This document shows positions 42,826 through 57,400 of a stretch of 64,000 nt of DNA, piece after piece. How positions within the stretch are numbered: the first letter of the stretch is position 1; each line of letters opens with the position of its first letter. The position numbers and the translations under genes are program-made. The notes beneath the pieces are model-generated. The model saw nothing but the letters and a program-made list of their open reading frames with translations. It searched no databases and was not told the origin of the DNA. The DNA comes from Montifringilla adamsi. Lineage: Eukaryota > Chordata > Aves > Passeriformes > Passeridae. Location of the stretch: positions 2,120,558 to 2,184,557 of the forward strand of contig JAGGNK010011003.1 of NCBI GenBank assembly GCA_017590115.1. The letters run 5' to 3'.

Positions 42826-43445
42826 CAACCCACAGAGACGGTGTGGGAAGATACAGAAGCACCCAGTGTGACACTAAGGCAGAATTTATGACAAGGGAGG
42901 TAAACACACTGTGCCTTAGATTATTGGGAACCTCCTGGGAAATACCAAAACACTCAAACAAGGAGTTAGCACCTATTTCATCTCACAAAGGAGAGGATCA
43001 CCCAAACTGTTGGCCTTCATAGCTGACATCAAATACTTCTATTTCCCTGTCTCCCAGGATCATACTCACAATAAATTTGAATCAAAGCTGCGTAATTTAG
43101 AGGACGTCTGGATGTCAGCTGAAGTTTCAGAGCTTGCTTTTTCAGTGTGAAGGAATGGATTGAAATCTATGTCTGGTTACTTCTATTAGCTGTGAAAATT
43201 CTAGCCAGGATTCTGAGTCAAGTTTGAGACTCAGCCATGTTGTTTCTACTCCAATACATTCAATTTGGTAATATATTTTGAAACATCTGGCATTTACTCA
43301 AGCCTTCAACTTTTGATTGAAAATGATAATAATCTCCATTTCCTTAACATAAACATAACTCTCAAGTTTGTGGATTTCATGTTTCTTGAGGAATTAGGAT
43401 CAAAAGGTGCCACACAGGCTCTGAAAATAGATGGCAAATAAAACT
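42826..43445 (+). other. TNFRSF8: TNFRSF8 3' UTR with poly(A) signals
   Basis: Noncoding sequence follows the TGA at 42823-42825. Two canonical AATAAA signals are present, at 43070-43075 and 43437-43442. Either could end the transcript. Confidence 0.55.
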
Positions 43446-44985
43446 AATTAATGTCCACTGTACTTTAGGGCATTCTTTCTAGGTTTTGAAGTCCAAATAA
43501 TTTTTTTTACTACATCAAATCATGAGTAAGTCTACAAAACAGCCTCTTCTGATGGAAGGCAAACTGGCTGAGCATCTGGCTATTGGATGAACTATGGGTT
43601 AAGCCCAATGGGGAGCCTGTAAAAAGAGAAGTGAAGAAAAGAAACTATTTCTCTACTGAAAAAGAGACACAGCAGTTGTTTCCTATAACATCGTTAATAT
43701 CTACTTGTTTTAGAATCGTTCATAATCGTCAGGGTGACACTGATTTGCATATCCTTTAAAAACAAACCTGTTTGGTGGCCAACTGCCCTGTGTTATGCTA
43801 TTTTTAAATCTTTTGTGCTGCTTGTTCAGTAACTGTAAATGTAATAGTGCTGACTACACTGTTACACAGGACAGTGGAAAATAAGCAATATGACAAAGTG
43901 TGTCTTAATAATCAAAAAAAAGGAACCACAAAAAACCCATTTCTTGCTTTGTAGTTTTGTCCTGATCAGAGCACTGTAATAACAGTGGTGCACCTGCAGC
44001 AACTTCTGTCTTAGAGCAAACAGAAGGGCACAAAAACACCTTCTTGGGCCACACTTGGGAGTTTGAGCCCAACATTTCACCTCTGACACTTGCAGGAAGG
44101 GATTAGTTAGGAAAACCACAACTGCTGTTTGCATTCATCATAGTTCTGCAGTTGCAGCTGGAATTGGATTAAGGATGTCAAAGAGTTTGATTCAGCCTTT
44201 ATTTTTCTCTTATATCACCATTAGTTTTTCTTCTCTCTTTTGAATTTCCAAGCACAATCTGCCTCCATAAGCACCCGTGGCAAAAGATTACAGATATCAT
44301 GCACTGTGTAAAGGACTTTTAGCACTTTGAAACTGGCCTCTTTATTTCAGTGAATGTCACTAGCTGTTGCCTTACAGAAGTCAGTGAGTTGCTTTTTATT
44401 TTTTCTTTTTCCACCAAGTTGCTTTTGTGATTGATTGTATCTCAGCTTTGATTGCACTAAGCCTCCAGGTTGAGTCCCATCTTTTCATATTACTCATGTA
44501 AGTTTGATGCTCCTCTGGCTTGGTCACTTTAGTTGACCTTTTCCACATCTACCTTAACTTCACTACATACTTCATTTTAGAGAACACCAGTTCATGAATC
44601 CACAAACTGAATAACCACATTTACCTGGCTGTGATTGTTCGGGGCTGTTCTGCAATGACTGTAATTGTGTATTTCCACTCTGTTATTAATGAATCTTTTT
44701 TACTAGAACAGCTTTCTAAAAGAACCATATGCATTGCAACCTGCTGGACATGTTATAATTAGTTGGTTTAATAATGCTGGTAATCTCTGAATTAAAAATT
44801 ACACGGGTTTTAAGCCATGGCCACGCTTTTCTTGTTTGATATATAAACGTTAAATTGCTGATAATTTCATTCTCAGAAGAAATATTTTCGCAAGAAAGCC
44901 ATTTGAAGCTCACAGAGCTCTTAGTGGCTTAGAGTTTTTCTCAGGAGCAGGGCTGAATTTACAGCAAAGTCTGTCTGCACCACCC
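43446..44985. other. Intergenic spacer TNFRSF8-TNFRSF1B
   Basis: About 1.5 kb of AT-rich sequence with no recognised gene or interspersed repeat. GC content rises sharply from about 44985, where the TNFRSF1B CpG island starts. Confidence 0.65.
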
Positions 44986-45420
44986 CGGCTGCGTGCGACG
45001 CACGAGTGGCTGCCATCAATGAGTATTAATGAACACTGGAACGCTGCAGAGGCAACTTCGTGCTGCGGGGCGAAGCGCTGGCGATGCAAGGCGGCGTTCC
45101 GTGCACGGGGCAGACGGGACCCTCCCCGCACGGCGGAGCGCGGAGCGAGCAGCGCGGCCGGGCGGGGGCGGGCGCCGGGCGGTGTCTGCGGGCCGGAGCC
45201 GCCCGGCCGCGCTCGGCGGCGATGGGGCCGCGCCGGGAGCCCGTCCCGGGGCCGATCCCGCTGCTGATGCTGGTGTTGATCCCGGTGTTGATCCCCGCCG
45301 CGGCCGGGCGGGTGAGCGGGGCCGGGCGGAGCGGGAGCGCCGCGGGGAGAGGCGGGCGGCATCGCCCGGTGATGGCCCTGCGGAGGGGAGAGAGCGGGGA
45401 GCGTCTCACTGCTGTGTGTG
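44986..45420 (+). promoter_or_regulatory. TNFRSF1B: CpG-island promoter of TNFRSF1B
   Basis: A dense CpG block surrounds the first coding exon (45222-45311) and the start of intron 1. No TATA box is obvious, which fits a CpG-island promoter. The transcription start is probably within ~200 bp upstream of 45222. ATGs at 45060 and 45084 are in the same frame with no stop before 45222, so the exact start site decides which ATG is used. Confidence 0.65.
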
Positions 45421-48400
45421 CGGGCTGCTTGTCACCTGCCCGCCCCTTGTCGCCTGTATGTTCCCTGTCAGGCGTCCCTTGTCGCCGGTCTGTCTCTTGT
45501 CATCTGTCCCTTGTCTCCTGCTCCTTGTCGCCTGTTTGTTCCTTGTCACCTGTCCCTTGTCTCCTGTACCTTGTTGCCTGTCTGTCCCTTGTCATCTGTC
45601 CCTTGTCAGGTGTCCCTTTTCTCCTGCCTCTTGTTGCCTGTCTGTGCCTCGCCTCCCGCCCCTTGTCGCCTGTTTGTTCCTTGTCACCTGTCCCTTGTCT
45701 CCTGCCCCTTGTCGCCTGTGTCTCTTTTCACCTGTCCCTTGTCGCCTGTCTGTCCCTTGTCATCTGTCCCTTGTCTCCTACCCCTTGTCGCCTGTCTTTC
45801 CCTTCTCACCTGTCCCTTGTCTCCTGCCCTTTGTCACCTGTCTTTCCCTTCTCACCTGTCCCTTGTCGCCTGTCTGTCCCTTCTCACCTGTCCCTTGTCT
45901 CCTGCCCCTTGTCGCCTGTCTGTTCCTTGTCACCTCTGTGCCCCTGGGCTTGGGCTGGATTCATGGTGATCTCTACAGCAAGCTCAAGTCCCTCTCTTAA
46001 AACGTCAAAGCTCAGCCTTTGTCTGTGTTGTTGTTACTTCTTGCCTTCCCAAAGGAATGACTAATATTTTTTCCTGGATTTTCATAGGAAGTAGGTTGAT
46101 TTTGCAGGCTTATTTGAATGTTTGTAAAAACCATGGCGAGCATCCTGGCAAGTGCAGAGTGTAAACCCATATCTGTATGACATTGTTTACACAGGAAGAA
46201 CTTGTTGTGCTCCGCTGGTTCCCTAGAACTCTTCCCCATTTAAATAGAAAAGCCTTTAATTTGCAGTGAAGATCTGATGTGCTGCAGCTGTTGCTGTTCC
46301 TGCAGCACTGTTTGGCAGTGAGGGTTTGTAACGGTGTCAGCTAAAGAGCTCCACGGGATCTGTTTGCCTTCCAGAGTGTTTTCTTACTGGTGCATTGATA
46401 GCACTTTTCTGTCTGGTTTTAAAATGTTCAGGATTGGGAAGATAAATATAGAAATGTGTCTGGGATGTCCGGGGCACTGTGTTCTTATGGGATATTTATG
46501 TTATTTATATGTTTGTTTAATCATAGGAATTTAGGCTGGATAAAACAAATTGAAATGAAATCAGGTGAGGATGTCAGAATGTGTATTGAACCTGGAATTA
46601 CACAGCGGTCTTTTAAGGAGTATGGAGTGCTACAGTGAGCTGATAATATGTTAAAATAATTATTTGAACTGTTTCTCACTAATTTTTCATTCAGCTCTGG
46701 TTTTAAGGTGAGAGTGTTTTGAACCTGATTTACTGGACACCTTGCAGTGGATAGGATAAAGCAGATAGAGAAGGGACAGTCTCAGAATTGTGGCAGACCT
46801 TATCAGTAGAATTTGTCATGTTTCATGCTGAGCAAGGGCCTTTGGTTCAAAAGGAATTAGCTTTCCTCTCACTCTAAATATGACAGAAACATAATGATGG
46901 AAATAATGACAGAAACTTCAGCATCACTTTTTGCACTGTAATAAAATAAGGAAAAGCTTATATGTAAAGTTAGAGAAACAAGCACAGTAGTTTTGGTAAT
47001 ACACCTGCCACAGAGCTGGAAAAAAGCCCATGCCTGTTATATCAATTTTTAACAGTTATTTGTTAAAGAAAACTTACTTTATTTTTGAGGGAGACAAACA
47101 GGCAAAGCAACAGTTCTTGAGTGACACTACCTCTTAGGTTTTTCCTCATTCATCTGAAGTCTCTGGAAGTTCCCAGCCTCAGTCCCTGTGTTAGACACAA
47201 GAACTGAACATTATTTTTGCCATTTTGAACAATTGAACCATCAAGGTTATCAGTAATAGTCTGAAGTTTTCAAAGAGCAGAACTGGTGAAATAGGTATGT
47301 TTTTCCAAATACATATATAATAAATACCTTGTCTTCCTGCAAATTTGGACTTGTAATTTTTGCCTGTTGTGAACAGCTTCCATATTCTGTGCATCCCCTA
47401 GGGAATGGAAGATGTTTTCATGTTCTGGGGTGAGTGGCAGTGAAGTAGAATTGCTGGCAGTAAGCAAACAGACACTGTTTCCTCAGGGAGGAGGGATGGC
47501 AAACTGTAAATCTGTGGGTGTGAGGCTGTGCAAGGACTCCTGCTTTACAGAAGTGCAATATAGGATGGGAAAATAATTCACTTAATGGTCCATTGTCTTT
47601 GAGAGATGTGCAGCACAGCAGCTTTAAAGAAACTTCATAGTGTGAGTAAAGTTGGTACAGCCTGATACAACTCCAGCTGATTTGGGCAATGCTGTTATCT
47701 GGTAACTGAACTTCAACAGAATTTTTTTTTTTAATGAGAAGTTAAAATATTTTAGGCAGAATTCTGTTTTTTCCTGCCTCCAGTAGGTCTGGTAGATCAG
47801 AAAATAGTGTCTCTGTTTCAAGTCCTTTCCATAGAAACAGATTTTACAACAGAGACCTCAGTGACTTCGTTGTGGTTTCACATACGTGGAGAGCATTGTA
47901 CACAAATTAGTTCCTCCTCAGACTTCTCTGACTGACAGCTCAAGCTTGAAGGCAAATGTATGAAAAGGAGATCAACAGAAGTGTAGACATGTGAATTAGG
48001 ATTAAAAAATATGCTTAAATATCTTTGTTTAAATGGCCTTGAGTGCAAATGAGTGTTATATGAATGGATTTTAATAGATTCATCCATTATATTAAAATGT
48101 TTTATTTTTATTATTTAAGATACTTAAATTTAATTACACATAAAGTCCTTTCAGTTGATGTGGAGATTACTTAGCCCACTCCTCTCCAGGGATGAATTAG
48201 GTCACCTGTATAGTAATATCTGTAGTGCAAACAGGAAAATGATCCAAACAATGCAGGAACTCCAGAGAGTCTGGAGGCACTGACTTTGTGTATGTAGCTT
48301 CTTAGTTATTGCTTAATGCAGAGGCATTGCAAAAATCTCCCTAGTGGGTTAATGAAGTCAAAGGCAAACATAGTTTACCCATTTCTATGCAAAAATGTAT

Positions 48401-51400
48401 TGCTTAATTTGATGTGCATAGAGCTAGACTAAATTTCATGTTTAAGAATGTGCGTGCCCCTACTGATAGACAGATGAAGCATTTTATTTCTTCTTGTACC
48501 TGTTAAATTAAATGAAGTCTTCCAAAGTCTTAATTTTGTCCTTATAAATTTCTATTAAATCAGCTGCCTGATTTAGGCACTGCTACCTAGACTGAGAAAT
48601 TCTGAGCCTGTAGTCCAAAATGTGCAGCATCAGGTTAATTTCCCTTCACACAATCTGCTTGTAGGACACTGAATCTCAGTAAAAACAGGATAAAATAAGG
48701 ACTTGTGAGAGATACAAACGCTAACAAAATACAAAGATTGTGAAATAGAATCTGGCCTCTACTCATCAGTCTTTCAGTCCAAAGCAGCCAATGCATCTGG
48801 ATGCCAGACAGAAATCTTATATGGCCCAACTCAGACTTTAGGATTGGTGACATTGCTAGAAAATTGGGGTCTGCTAAATGAATTGAATCCTTCCAGGGCA
48901 AACCAAGCTGAGCACGTGCGTGGCCTTGTGTGTGTAAATTGTGTCTAAGCCAGTCACAACTCCCTTTTAGTCTCCCATAAAGTTCTTTGAGGACATTTGG
49001 GAAGAAATTGTCAATTATAAGTCACTGAGAGCCACAGCTCATCAGATAAAATTTCAGGGAGATTGTATCAGACAGCAGAGAGATCCTTCCAAGCACAGCT
49101 TCAGAGAAACAGGTTTTCCTGTGTCTGTAGCTCAGGGCAGGATTCACAACAGACAGGGAAGAGCATGAGATAAGAATTTTTTTTTTTTTTTTTTTGCCAG
49201 GAAGCCTCACAAGCTGGGTCATTTGTGATGTGGTTTGTTGTATTTCTCCTTTTTTTTTCCCCCATGTCTGCTCTTGCATGAAGCCTTATGTTTTGAAAAG
49301 GCTCTCAATTGCTTGTTTTAATGAAGTTGATCATAGTGACTACAAAAACAAGATGACATCATTTATGATCTTTCCTCTTCTAATAAAAAAGTAATTTAAT
49401 GAAACATATTTTTGATGAGAGCAGAGCCCTTTTCTCCTTCATCAAATTTTGTCAGCTCAAGTTTGCAAACAGGATGATTTATCATTGTCCATCCTGTGAT
49501 GTCTAGACATTTCTCTGCCTTCACATTCTCAGAAAAGGGTTTTTTTGACACTGACCATTGAGTAGGTTGACAAAATCCTGTTTCTGATCACAACTAAATA
49601 AGAGGTAAAATATTTCAACGAGCTGCATAAGAAAATGCTGAATTCCCTTCAAGCAATTGCTGAGGGTGGAAAACATTAATCTCCTTTGCCAGTAATGTGA
49701 AGACACAATAGATATTCAACATGTTTTTCTGTAAGGCGGAAGGATATTTTCATTACCGCCTCCCAAGATCTTGTTCCTGTTTTGATTTCTCATTTTAGTA
49801 ATGATTCCTCTAAATGTGTGTAGATTAGCAATCTCTTCAGACTGCAATGATGCTTTAAAGCTGAGCAGTGTCACATCCTTTTTTAACAGTGCCTTTTTGG
49901 TCTAGTAAGAAACTCCTACGCTTGTCCTACCTAACAGGAGCTTTGTTTAAATGAGTGTATTTTTCCCTTTGAAAATAGTCAGTAAGTCATCAAATAATTT
50001 GACACTTGTTCATTGAAGTCATTGAGCTGTGCTGGTCAGTGTGAGCTGAAATTAGGCACCCTGTATTTTATGGTTGTCTCTAAGGCATTTAACCTGCATA
50101 TTTGTCTGCACCTTCTGCAAAGGTGCTGCTTCTCAGAAGCAGCAGTGCAGTTTTTGGAGACTTCATTTTCAAAACATCAAGGCCTTTCTTGCTCAGGAAG
50201 GAATCACAGAGTATCTGGAAAGATAAAAGCCTTTTTCCCTTTGGAAAGATTGACTGAAGATTTTGAGCCACTTTACAGAAACTGTTTCTCCCACAAACCC
50301 AGGGGTAGGAATTTAGGTTTCTCCGGTGTTTTGTCAGATGTTCTTGGAGCCACGGCAGCTGAGGATAAGGCACTCAGCCCTTTGGTTTGGGGGATGCAGT
50401 AGTGACCAGGTGTGATGCTCCACTGCACTCTTTGAACCTAAAACCTGGAGAAATCACTTTGTTTGTGGTGGTGGATCTTTGGAAAACAAAGGAACCTCAA
50501 AACAGGCACATGCAGCTCATTAGCTGTTCAGTGCCCTGCAGCCCCTTGGCATCTGCTGGGTGCTGTTTCATTGCAGCTACACTGGTGCCTTGGAAAGGAA
50601 GGTGCTTGTCATTGCACTGCTCTTTAGGTATTTGTCTCTTTTGAGTCTCTAATTGAGGATCAGAATAGACTTGTGACTCATGACTTCCCCTTGATTTCTC
50701 CTAGGAATATTCATTACCTTACACACCACAGTTTGCACAATGCAACAATCCCAGCACTGAATTCTATGATGAAGAGCTTAATAAATGCTGCAGCCAGTGT
50801 CCTCCAGGTAGGTTATAATTCAAACTATTTACTTTACACAGCCAAATTCACTCAGTTTTCAGATGATCATAGTGTGTTTTGATTACTTATACATTTAAAG
50901 TGCATCAGATTTTTGCTGTTGTAATGCATTCTTCCTCAACAAAGACAACAAAACACTATGACTGCAAAACACCTGCAAAAGAGACACATTGTCCATCAGA
51001 ACTGGAATTCTCCTACAAGGTTAACTGGGCTGGGGCTTACCAGGAGGTAAGTTCTGAGCTTGTGTAAGCACAACTCTGCATGAGGTTTTCATTTAAGTAA
51101 TTAAAGTATTTTAGTCAACATTGGAGGGGAAGCAACACCTCACTAAGGGAATTACAAAGAGCAGGCAACACAGACCCTAGCCCACTAATAAAAATATATA
51201 TTGTAAACCAGGGCATGAAGTAAGGCTTGGTTTCTGTGCTATGATAATATCACTTATCTAAGGGGCTTTCCATTGGACAGGTCAATCTATGATTGCTCAT
51301 TAAGGGAGTTTTTTGTCTTTTACTGTAAATCAGACCCTGCAGAGCACTGTGAGACTGGGGACAGGACTGCAGGCACTGTCTGCTCTGAGCTGCCATGTCT

Positions 51401-54400
51401 TACACTCCAGGAGTGATTATAAGTGACCTGTAGTTAGCCAAAGTCATTGTCTGTGGGTTTTGGGATTGGTTTTTTTGGGGGGATAGTAATGCTCTTGGGA
51501 GATTTTTGTCGTAGAGTTTTTGCAACAAGTTGCAACTATATTATTATATTAGATACAGAAAAAAAACTGCCTTTTTTTTTCTCATTACATGCTGAGCAAA
51601 GAAAATTTGTCTCCATAAGTGCTGAGTGTCTGTCAGATCCGGAAGTTTAAACAGGAAATCAGTATTTGCTGAAACAGCTGCAGTTCCTTGAAATAACTGA
51701 AATTATCTAGATAGATCTGTCAAACTTCCTTTGTTCATGACAGATGAAAGATGATAATTTATAAGTAAAACTTTTCAGTTGCGTTTTGTAGTGTTCAGTG
51801 AATCAGCCTAGATCATTAGCAGGATGTAGGATGCAGAATGTAAAGCTTTAATTAAGTACAAGGAAAAACAAAGTCTTTGGAAATAATTAATTTGGCTCAC
51901 CTCCAGGGCCTCTTCTTTTGAAAAACAGATTCTCCAAGCACCTCTAAAATTTTTTCAGTGTTCTTCCTGCTTTCTGAGTATGTTTTCCAGGGTATTTTTG
52001 TAAAGGATATGAGACAGTGACTTTTATCTCCTTTCACATGAAAGGGAAATGGCAATTGAGATGTTTCCTCCAAAATTAATGTTGGAACTCATATTTACAT
52101 GCTCCCACCACTGTACTAAATGTGAGAAATAGTACAAACTCTGTTGGTGATGAGGAGCTTTGGAGAAATTACCTGTGACAGTTTTTGCCTTTGTCTGGAA
52201 TGCCAGTTGTCACGGCAGGAAGCGGGTGCTGGTCAGAGTGCCACCACCCTCCTGGAGAAGTGTCCCTAAAAGGGTGTCCTGGTGGCACAGGCACATCTGC
52301 ACTCTCCCCGAGTGACTTCAGCTCTTTGTATGTTCAGGTGGCACAGAAGGAGGGAGGGAGTCCTTGTATGGTGTTCTACAGAGAATCTTTGTCACCACAT
52401 TCTCTTCAAAGAGAAGAGCAAGGCACAACTTCCAAAGAAATTTCTGGGTTTCACATTCTGTGAACCTCAGAGAAAGGAAAAATAATTCTTATCTCATTTG
52501 CTGCTCCTGTGTTCACAAGTGGAATGCATTGTGGAAGATTGTTTAGCTGAAGGGAATTGATAACTGGATTTGGGTGTGGGTGTTTTGATTCACTGACCCG
52601 TTGGATCCAGGTGTGTGTGTCAGGACTGTCAGCTGACAGTCAGGAGATTCTGTGTAGTGGAGTGCTTGGCAGATTCAGTTTAGAGGTAATGTAATATAGT
52701 ATAGAATAATATAGTGTAATAAAGTAATTAATTAGCCTTCTGATAAGATGGAGTCAGATTCTCTTCCCCTCGTTGGGGGCAAAAATATCTACTATAAATC
52801 TTTATTAGGCTTCTGCTGTGAAGGGGTCCAGGGACGAGGAGACTCTCACTCCCTTGATGGAGGGGAGAGAGCTCATCCTCTCAATGGAATGGAGAGAGCT
52901 CCAGATAGTCAGAGGGTGTGGGGTTATATAGGGAAGGCAGGGACTGGGGTAGAGCACCAGGAGGAATGGGCTCAGGGCACAGGGCTGGAGCCAGGGGGAA
53001 GGGTCAATGGGATACATAGAATTTGTTTGTAACAGAAAGGCATGCTGGGGGAAGACTTTTTCCTCACCATAACAAAGGAGATTAGTGCCTTAGGGGTTTT
53101 CCCTTCAGAGGAGCCTTGTGGACTCTTTCCCTGTTGGCCCATCAGCCTCCACAGGCAGTAGTTTCAGAAATTCCCTGCTTGGCTCTGTTAGGGCTGGCTG
53201 GAGAGGTGAGGGAAGAAGAGTGGGCTCATGTCCCTTTCACAGTGACAAGTGGAGAAGTTCTAATTCAGACCTGTTTGTGATGTTACTTGACCTTGCCCTC
53301 TCCACTCACTGCCTGTGACAGCAGTAAGGGTCTCACTCAGGCACATCATCCTGGCATGTGCCTGACTTTGGTTGTGAAACATCTCCACATGTTCACCACA
53401 AAACAGCTTCTGCAAAGGAGAATATTTGGTTTTTGTAATGTGGTAGCTGCACCGAAGTATGTGCTGAGGGGTTTTGTTTTGCCTTGTTTTGAATATGTCT
53501 GGAATCCACTGAAATGAATGTAGGAAAAGGGGTCAAACATGGATGGACATAAATCAGCCTTTCCCTGTAGAGACATGCAGTTCTCTACATCAATGTATGG
53601 TGTATGATAATGTCAGTGAAGGGAAAGGATTCTACAGCTCAGAATGAGACTTAATTCCTAGTGATCTTTTCCAGTGAGATGTTTTCTCTGTTTTGGTTTG
53701 GGTTATTTTTCTTTTAATAGGTCAGTATAGGACAGGGAGCTGCAGTCACACCGTGGACACCAAGTGCAGCCCCTGCAGACCTAAAACGTACACAGCCATC
53801 TGGAATTATTCTCCACAGTGCTTTGCCTGCTCACCACCCTGCAGGAAAGGTAGGCTTGGATTAGTAAACAGGCTTGCTCAAAGACTGGGCTTGGTTTAAC
53901 CTTGTCTTAAGAAACCCAGGAGATTTTGTCAATCACTTGTATAGTCCTCATGCTTTTGGAATCTGTAAGATTTTGGGATAGGAATCAAGGAAAAGTCTTG
54001 CAGGGAGCCCTGCAAGTCCTAAAAATGAGACATCAATTTTATATTATTAAAAACCAAGGCACTACATCACTAAAATATTCCAAATGCCATCAGTAGAATA
54101 AGCTACTGCTTATAACATCCCATCAAGAGACCTTAAGACCTGACTTGGACATGGGTAAATGGATAATTACATTTCCAGCATCCTGTCATTTCTCATTTTG
54201 TCTGCTGAAGTGCCAACAGCAAACATGGGTTTATTTTGCAAAATAAACATTGGTTTATTTTGCAAAGCAGCAGTCAGTGAGAGCACACTGGCTCTGTTCA
54301 CTGAAGCAGCTTAACAGTTCCTAAGTAGAACTTTGTACCAACACCTGTGCTTTGGGCTAATAGATCACCTGCATTAATGAACTTGGTCATGCTGTTCTCC

Positions 54401-57400
54401 ACAATTTCTAATGGAAATTGGTGTAGAACATTATCTACTTGATTCACTGAGAAGTAAGTTTCAAGGATACAGTCTAAGTTGAAAGGACCTTTGGTCTTGT
54501 CCAAATAGATAATCATACAAAGCTGGTTAATTACAATATGAAAATATTGGCAGTAAAATCTCCAAACACACTAAATACAGTCACATGATCTGCACAGCTG
54601 AAAATCTCAATGTGGCCCCCAGGTATGGCAGTGGTGAACACAAATGGCCATGTTTGGGGTTATGACAAAACATAACACAACTGCAGGGCACAGAGTTTGA
54701 AGTGTGCACTCTGCAGGTGCAAATTTCTCCTTGCCTAGAGAGAGAAAACTCTTCTGAAAATGTAGATATTGGGGCATATAACACATTTGGTTTATGGTGC
54801 TATACAAGCCCAAACTTTGTATGTGAACATCACCTCATGTTCACTCGAAACGTTGCAGGCTGTGATTTTAAATGCTGTCAATGACATCTTGCTTTATTTT
54901 TGTTTTAAAACCAGGGCTTGTACAGAACCAGACGTGCACTAGGTCCCAGGACAGAATCTGTAGCTGCCCACCCCACAAGTACTGTGTTTCCAAGCTGGAC
55001 GAGTACTGTGAAGCGTGTAGAACACACAAAAAATGCGGCAAAGGTTACCGGGTTTCCAGAAGAGGTAATTTGATTTTGAACACTCTGCTTACTGCACATT
55101 TACTCTGGCCTAATTCCCTAGGGTTGTGCATTCCTTTTAGGGTTTATTTTTACATTCTTAGCAAGTGGGCACTAACCAGAGTAACAGTATTCCCCAGAGG
55201 TATATCCAAAGTGACAACACGTTGCAATTTCTTACTGTCATGTATCAAAAAGTTCCCAATCCATCTTAACCTTCATTTTGCTCTACTGGGTGATTTATTC
55301 TGTACAAGTGGCTGAGATCCAAGACCACTTAATCACTCCTTAAATCCTTGAAAAAGGGCTTCAGGTGCAATTTTGGGTACAGTAAATAATGATGACTCTA
55401 TGCTGTCCTGCAGAATTGATCTGGTTTTATTAGTTGATGGAATCCATCACCCTGATAATACATCCGTCTCAAAATGAGAAATAATTTTAAAATACTCAAA
55501 ACACTAAACATTTAAAAAAAATTAGGAATCATTTTGAGAAGATGCAGAACTCAACAGTTTGGTGAAAAGCTCAGCTTTGCAGCACCACGTTTGAACCTTT
55601 AATGGCACCAAACTTACAGCTGGTTAATCTTCTCTTTGGGTTGGGTGCATCAAGTGAATATCTTCTGTGACAGTTATAGACTGCATTTTTGCACTGCTTC
55701 TGTATCACTGCTAGGGTCTCTTGCAGACCCTGATTATTCATTCCTGTTTCTCACCAGATAAGTAACTGGAGTTTTCCTCTTTGTTTAAAGGGACAGACAG
55801 CACAGACACAGAATGTAAACCTTGTCCTCCTGGCACGTTTTCCCCTGAGGAATCCTACAACACCAGCTGCATACCCCATACCATGTGAGCCAGTGTTCTG
55901 TCCAACAGCAGCCTTAACTGTGCAGAGCTTTCTGTTGTTCCTAACTTCTCTTTTTGTCTCCTGCAGCTGTAAATCAGTGGCTGTCCCTGGGAACAGCAGG
56001 AATGACACTGTTTGCAGTGACTCAGGAACAGCCACAGTTCTGCCTCACACCATTTTGAACCTACTTCTGACCCAAAGCTCAGCTTCCCACAAACCTGAAA
56101 TAATAACTCAACCTGTCGTGTTAAACTCTGTACCTGACCTGTCCCACATCACCGGTGAGCTTTAACTCATTTAAAGTCACTTCTGTCTGCTCAGGAACCA
56201 AGCTTATATTTAGTTCTCAGTGTCTTTCCAAAACCAGTCACCTGTACCCAAGCAGAACCTCAGAGGAGCTCAATTAATTCAATGTCACACTGCTTGTAGT
56301 GAACTGCATTTTTACTACAGTGCATTTTATGATCCTTGTAAATCTGGAAATATTTCTAAAAAACCTCAAACTGGATTATACAAGGCATTTCCTGATAATA
56401 GCTGCTATAGCTGGTAGAAAAGGTCGTATCTTAAATTCTGGACTGAGGCAAACCTGGCCTGGTGAGAGGTCTGTGAGTCTTCTGTCAGCCTTTCCTGAGA
56501 CAGAAGGTCCTGACAGCATTCCTAGGTGGATGTGCTCTCTCCTGTCCGCAGCCCATCCAGGAGGCAGAGATGTTTAGGAGCATTTTGAGCTACCTGGCCT
56601 TATATCTGACAAACTCTTGCTTGCCTGGAGAAATACCTTTTTTGACTGAGGCCAAAAGTCTGTCCTTACTTTTCAGGAGAGGAGAATTTAGCTTTATGAA
56701 GTGGTGGTGACTAAAATGAGACCTTGGTGTCTGACAATTGAGGCATCAAATGTGAATGTCAGACATACACAATACTTGTAAATGTAGCTTTTGTAGGGAT
56801 GCACAGAGACTACAGACTATCTTTTTCTAATTTGATCCTTTGCTAGATCAAGCTCCTAAACAATTTCTTCTTTTTATTTATTTTCAGGAGCAGTAGCAGG
56901 GCCATTGTTATTGGTCCTGATAATTGCTATTTTGGGGTATTGCTTAGTCTCAAAAAAAAAAGGTAAGATTCATGAGGTGAAAACAAGCAAACCTGTAAAA
57001 TCTGTGAAGTGTCACCTTATTTCACATTAACCTGAGCCTGGTGGTTGACTGAAATTAGTGTCTTAGAAGATGCCAGCTTTCTTCAGATCTGTCTTGTTTC
57101 TCATATTTTAGGTTATTGTCTAAATACACAACAACCTGGGAGTTGGACAACTGTGCAACAGTTGCGCTTCTGCTGAAGCTTGTTAAATATTTGGTACTTC
57201 ATCATTTAAATATTAGACAATTTCAAGTGTTATAATTAAACAGACATGAATCTGGTTTATTGTCATCAATACCTTTTCTCACTGACACTATACAAGAAAA
57301 ATTATGAATTAATGCTGAGGCTTCTCTGCTTCCTGGATAAATTTAAGTCACAAAATTAATACAATACAGGTTTCATTGTGTTCAAACTGTGTGTAATAAA

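Noticed and set aside
45029..46064. Open frames of 323-334 residues covering TNFRSF1B exon 1 and the C/T array
   Set aside because: Only 45222-45311 is supported as coding, because it has a donor at its end and joins the next exon in phase. The Cys/Leu/Pro repeats downstream come from the minisatellite.
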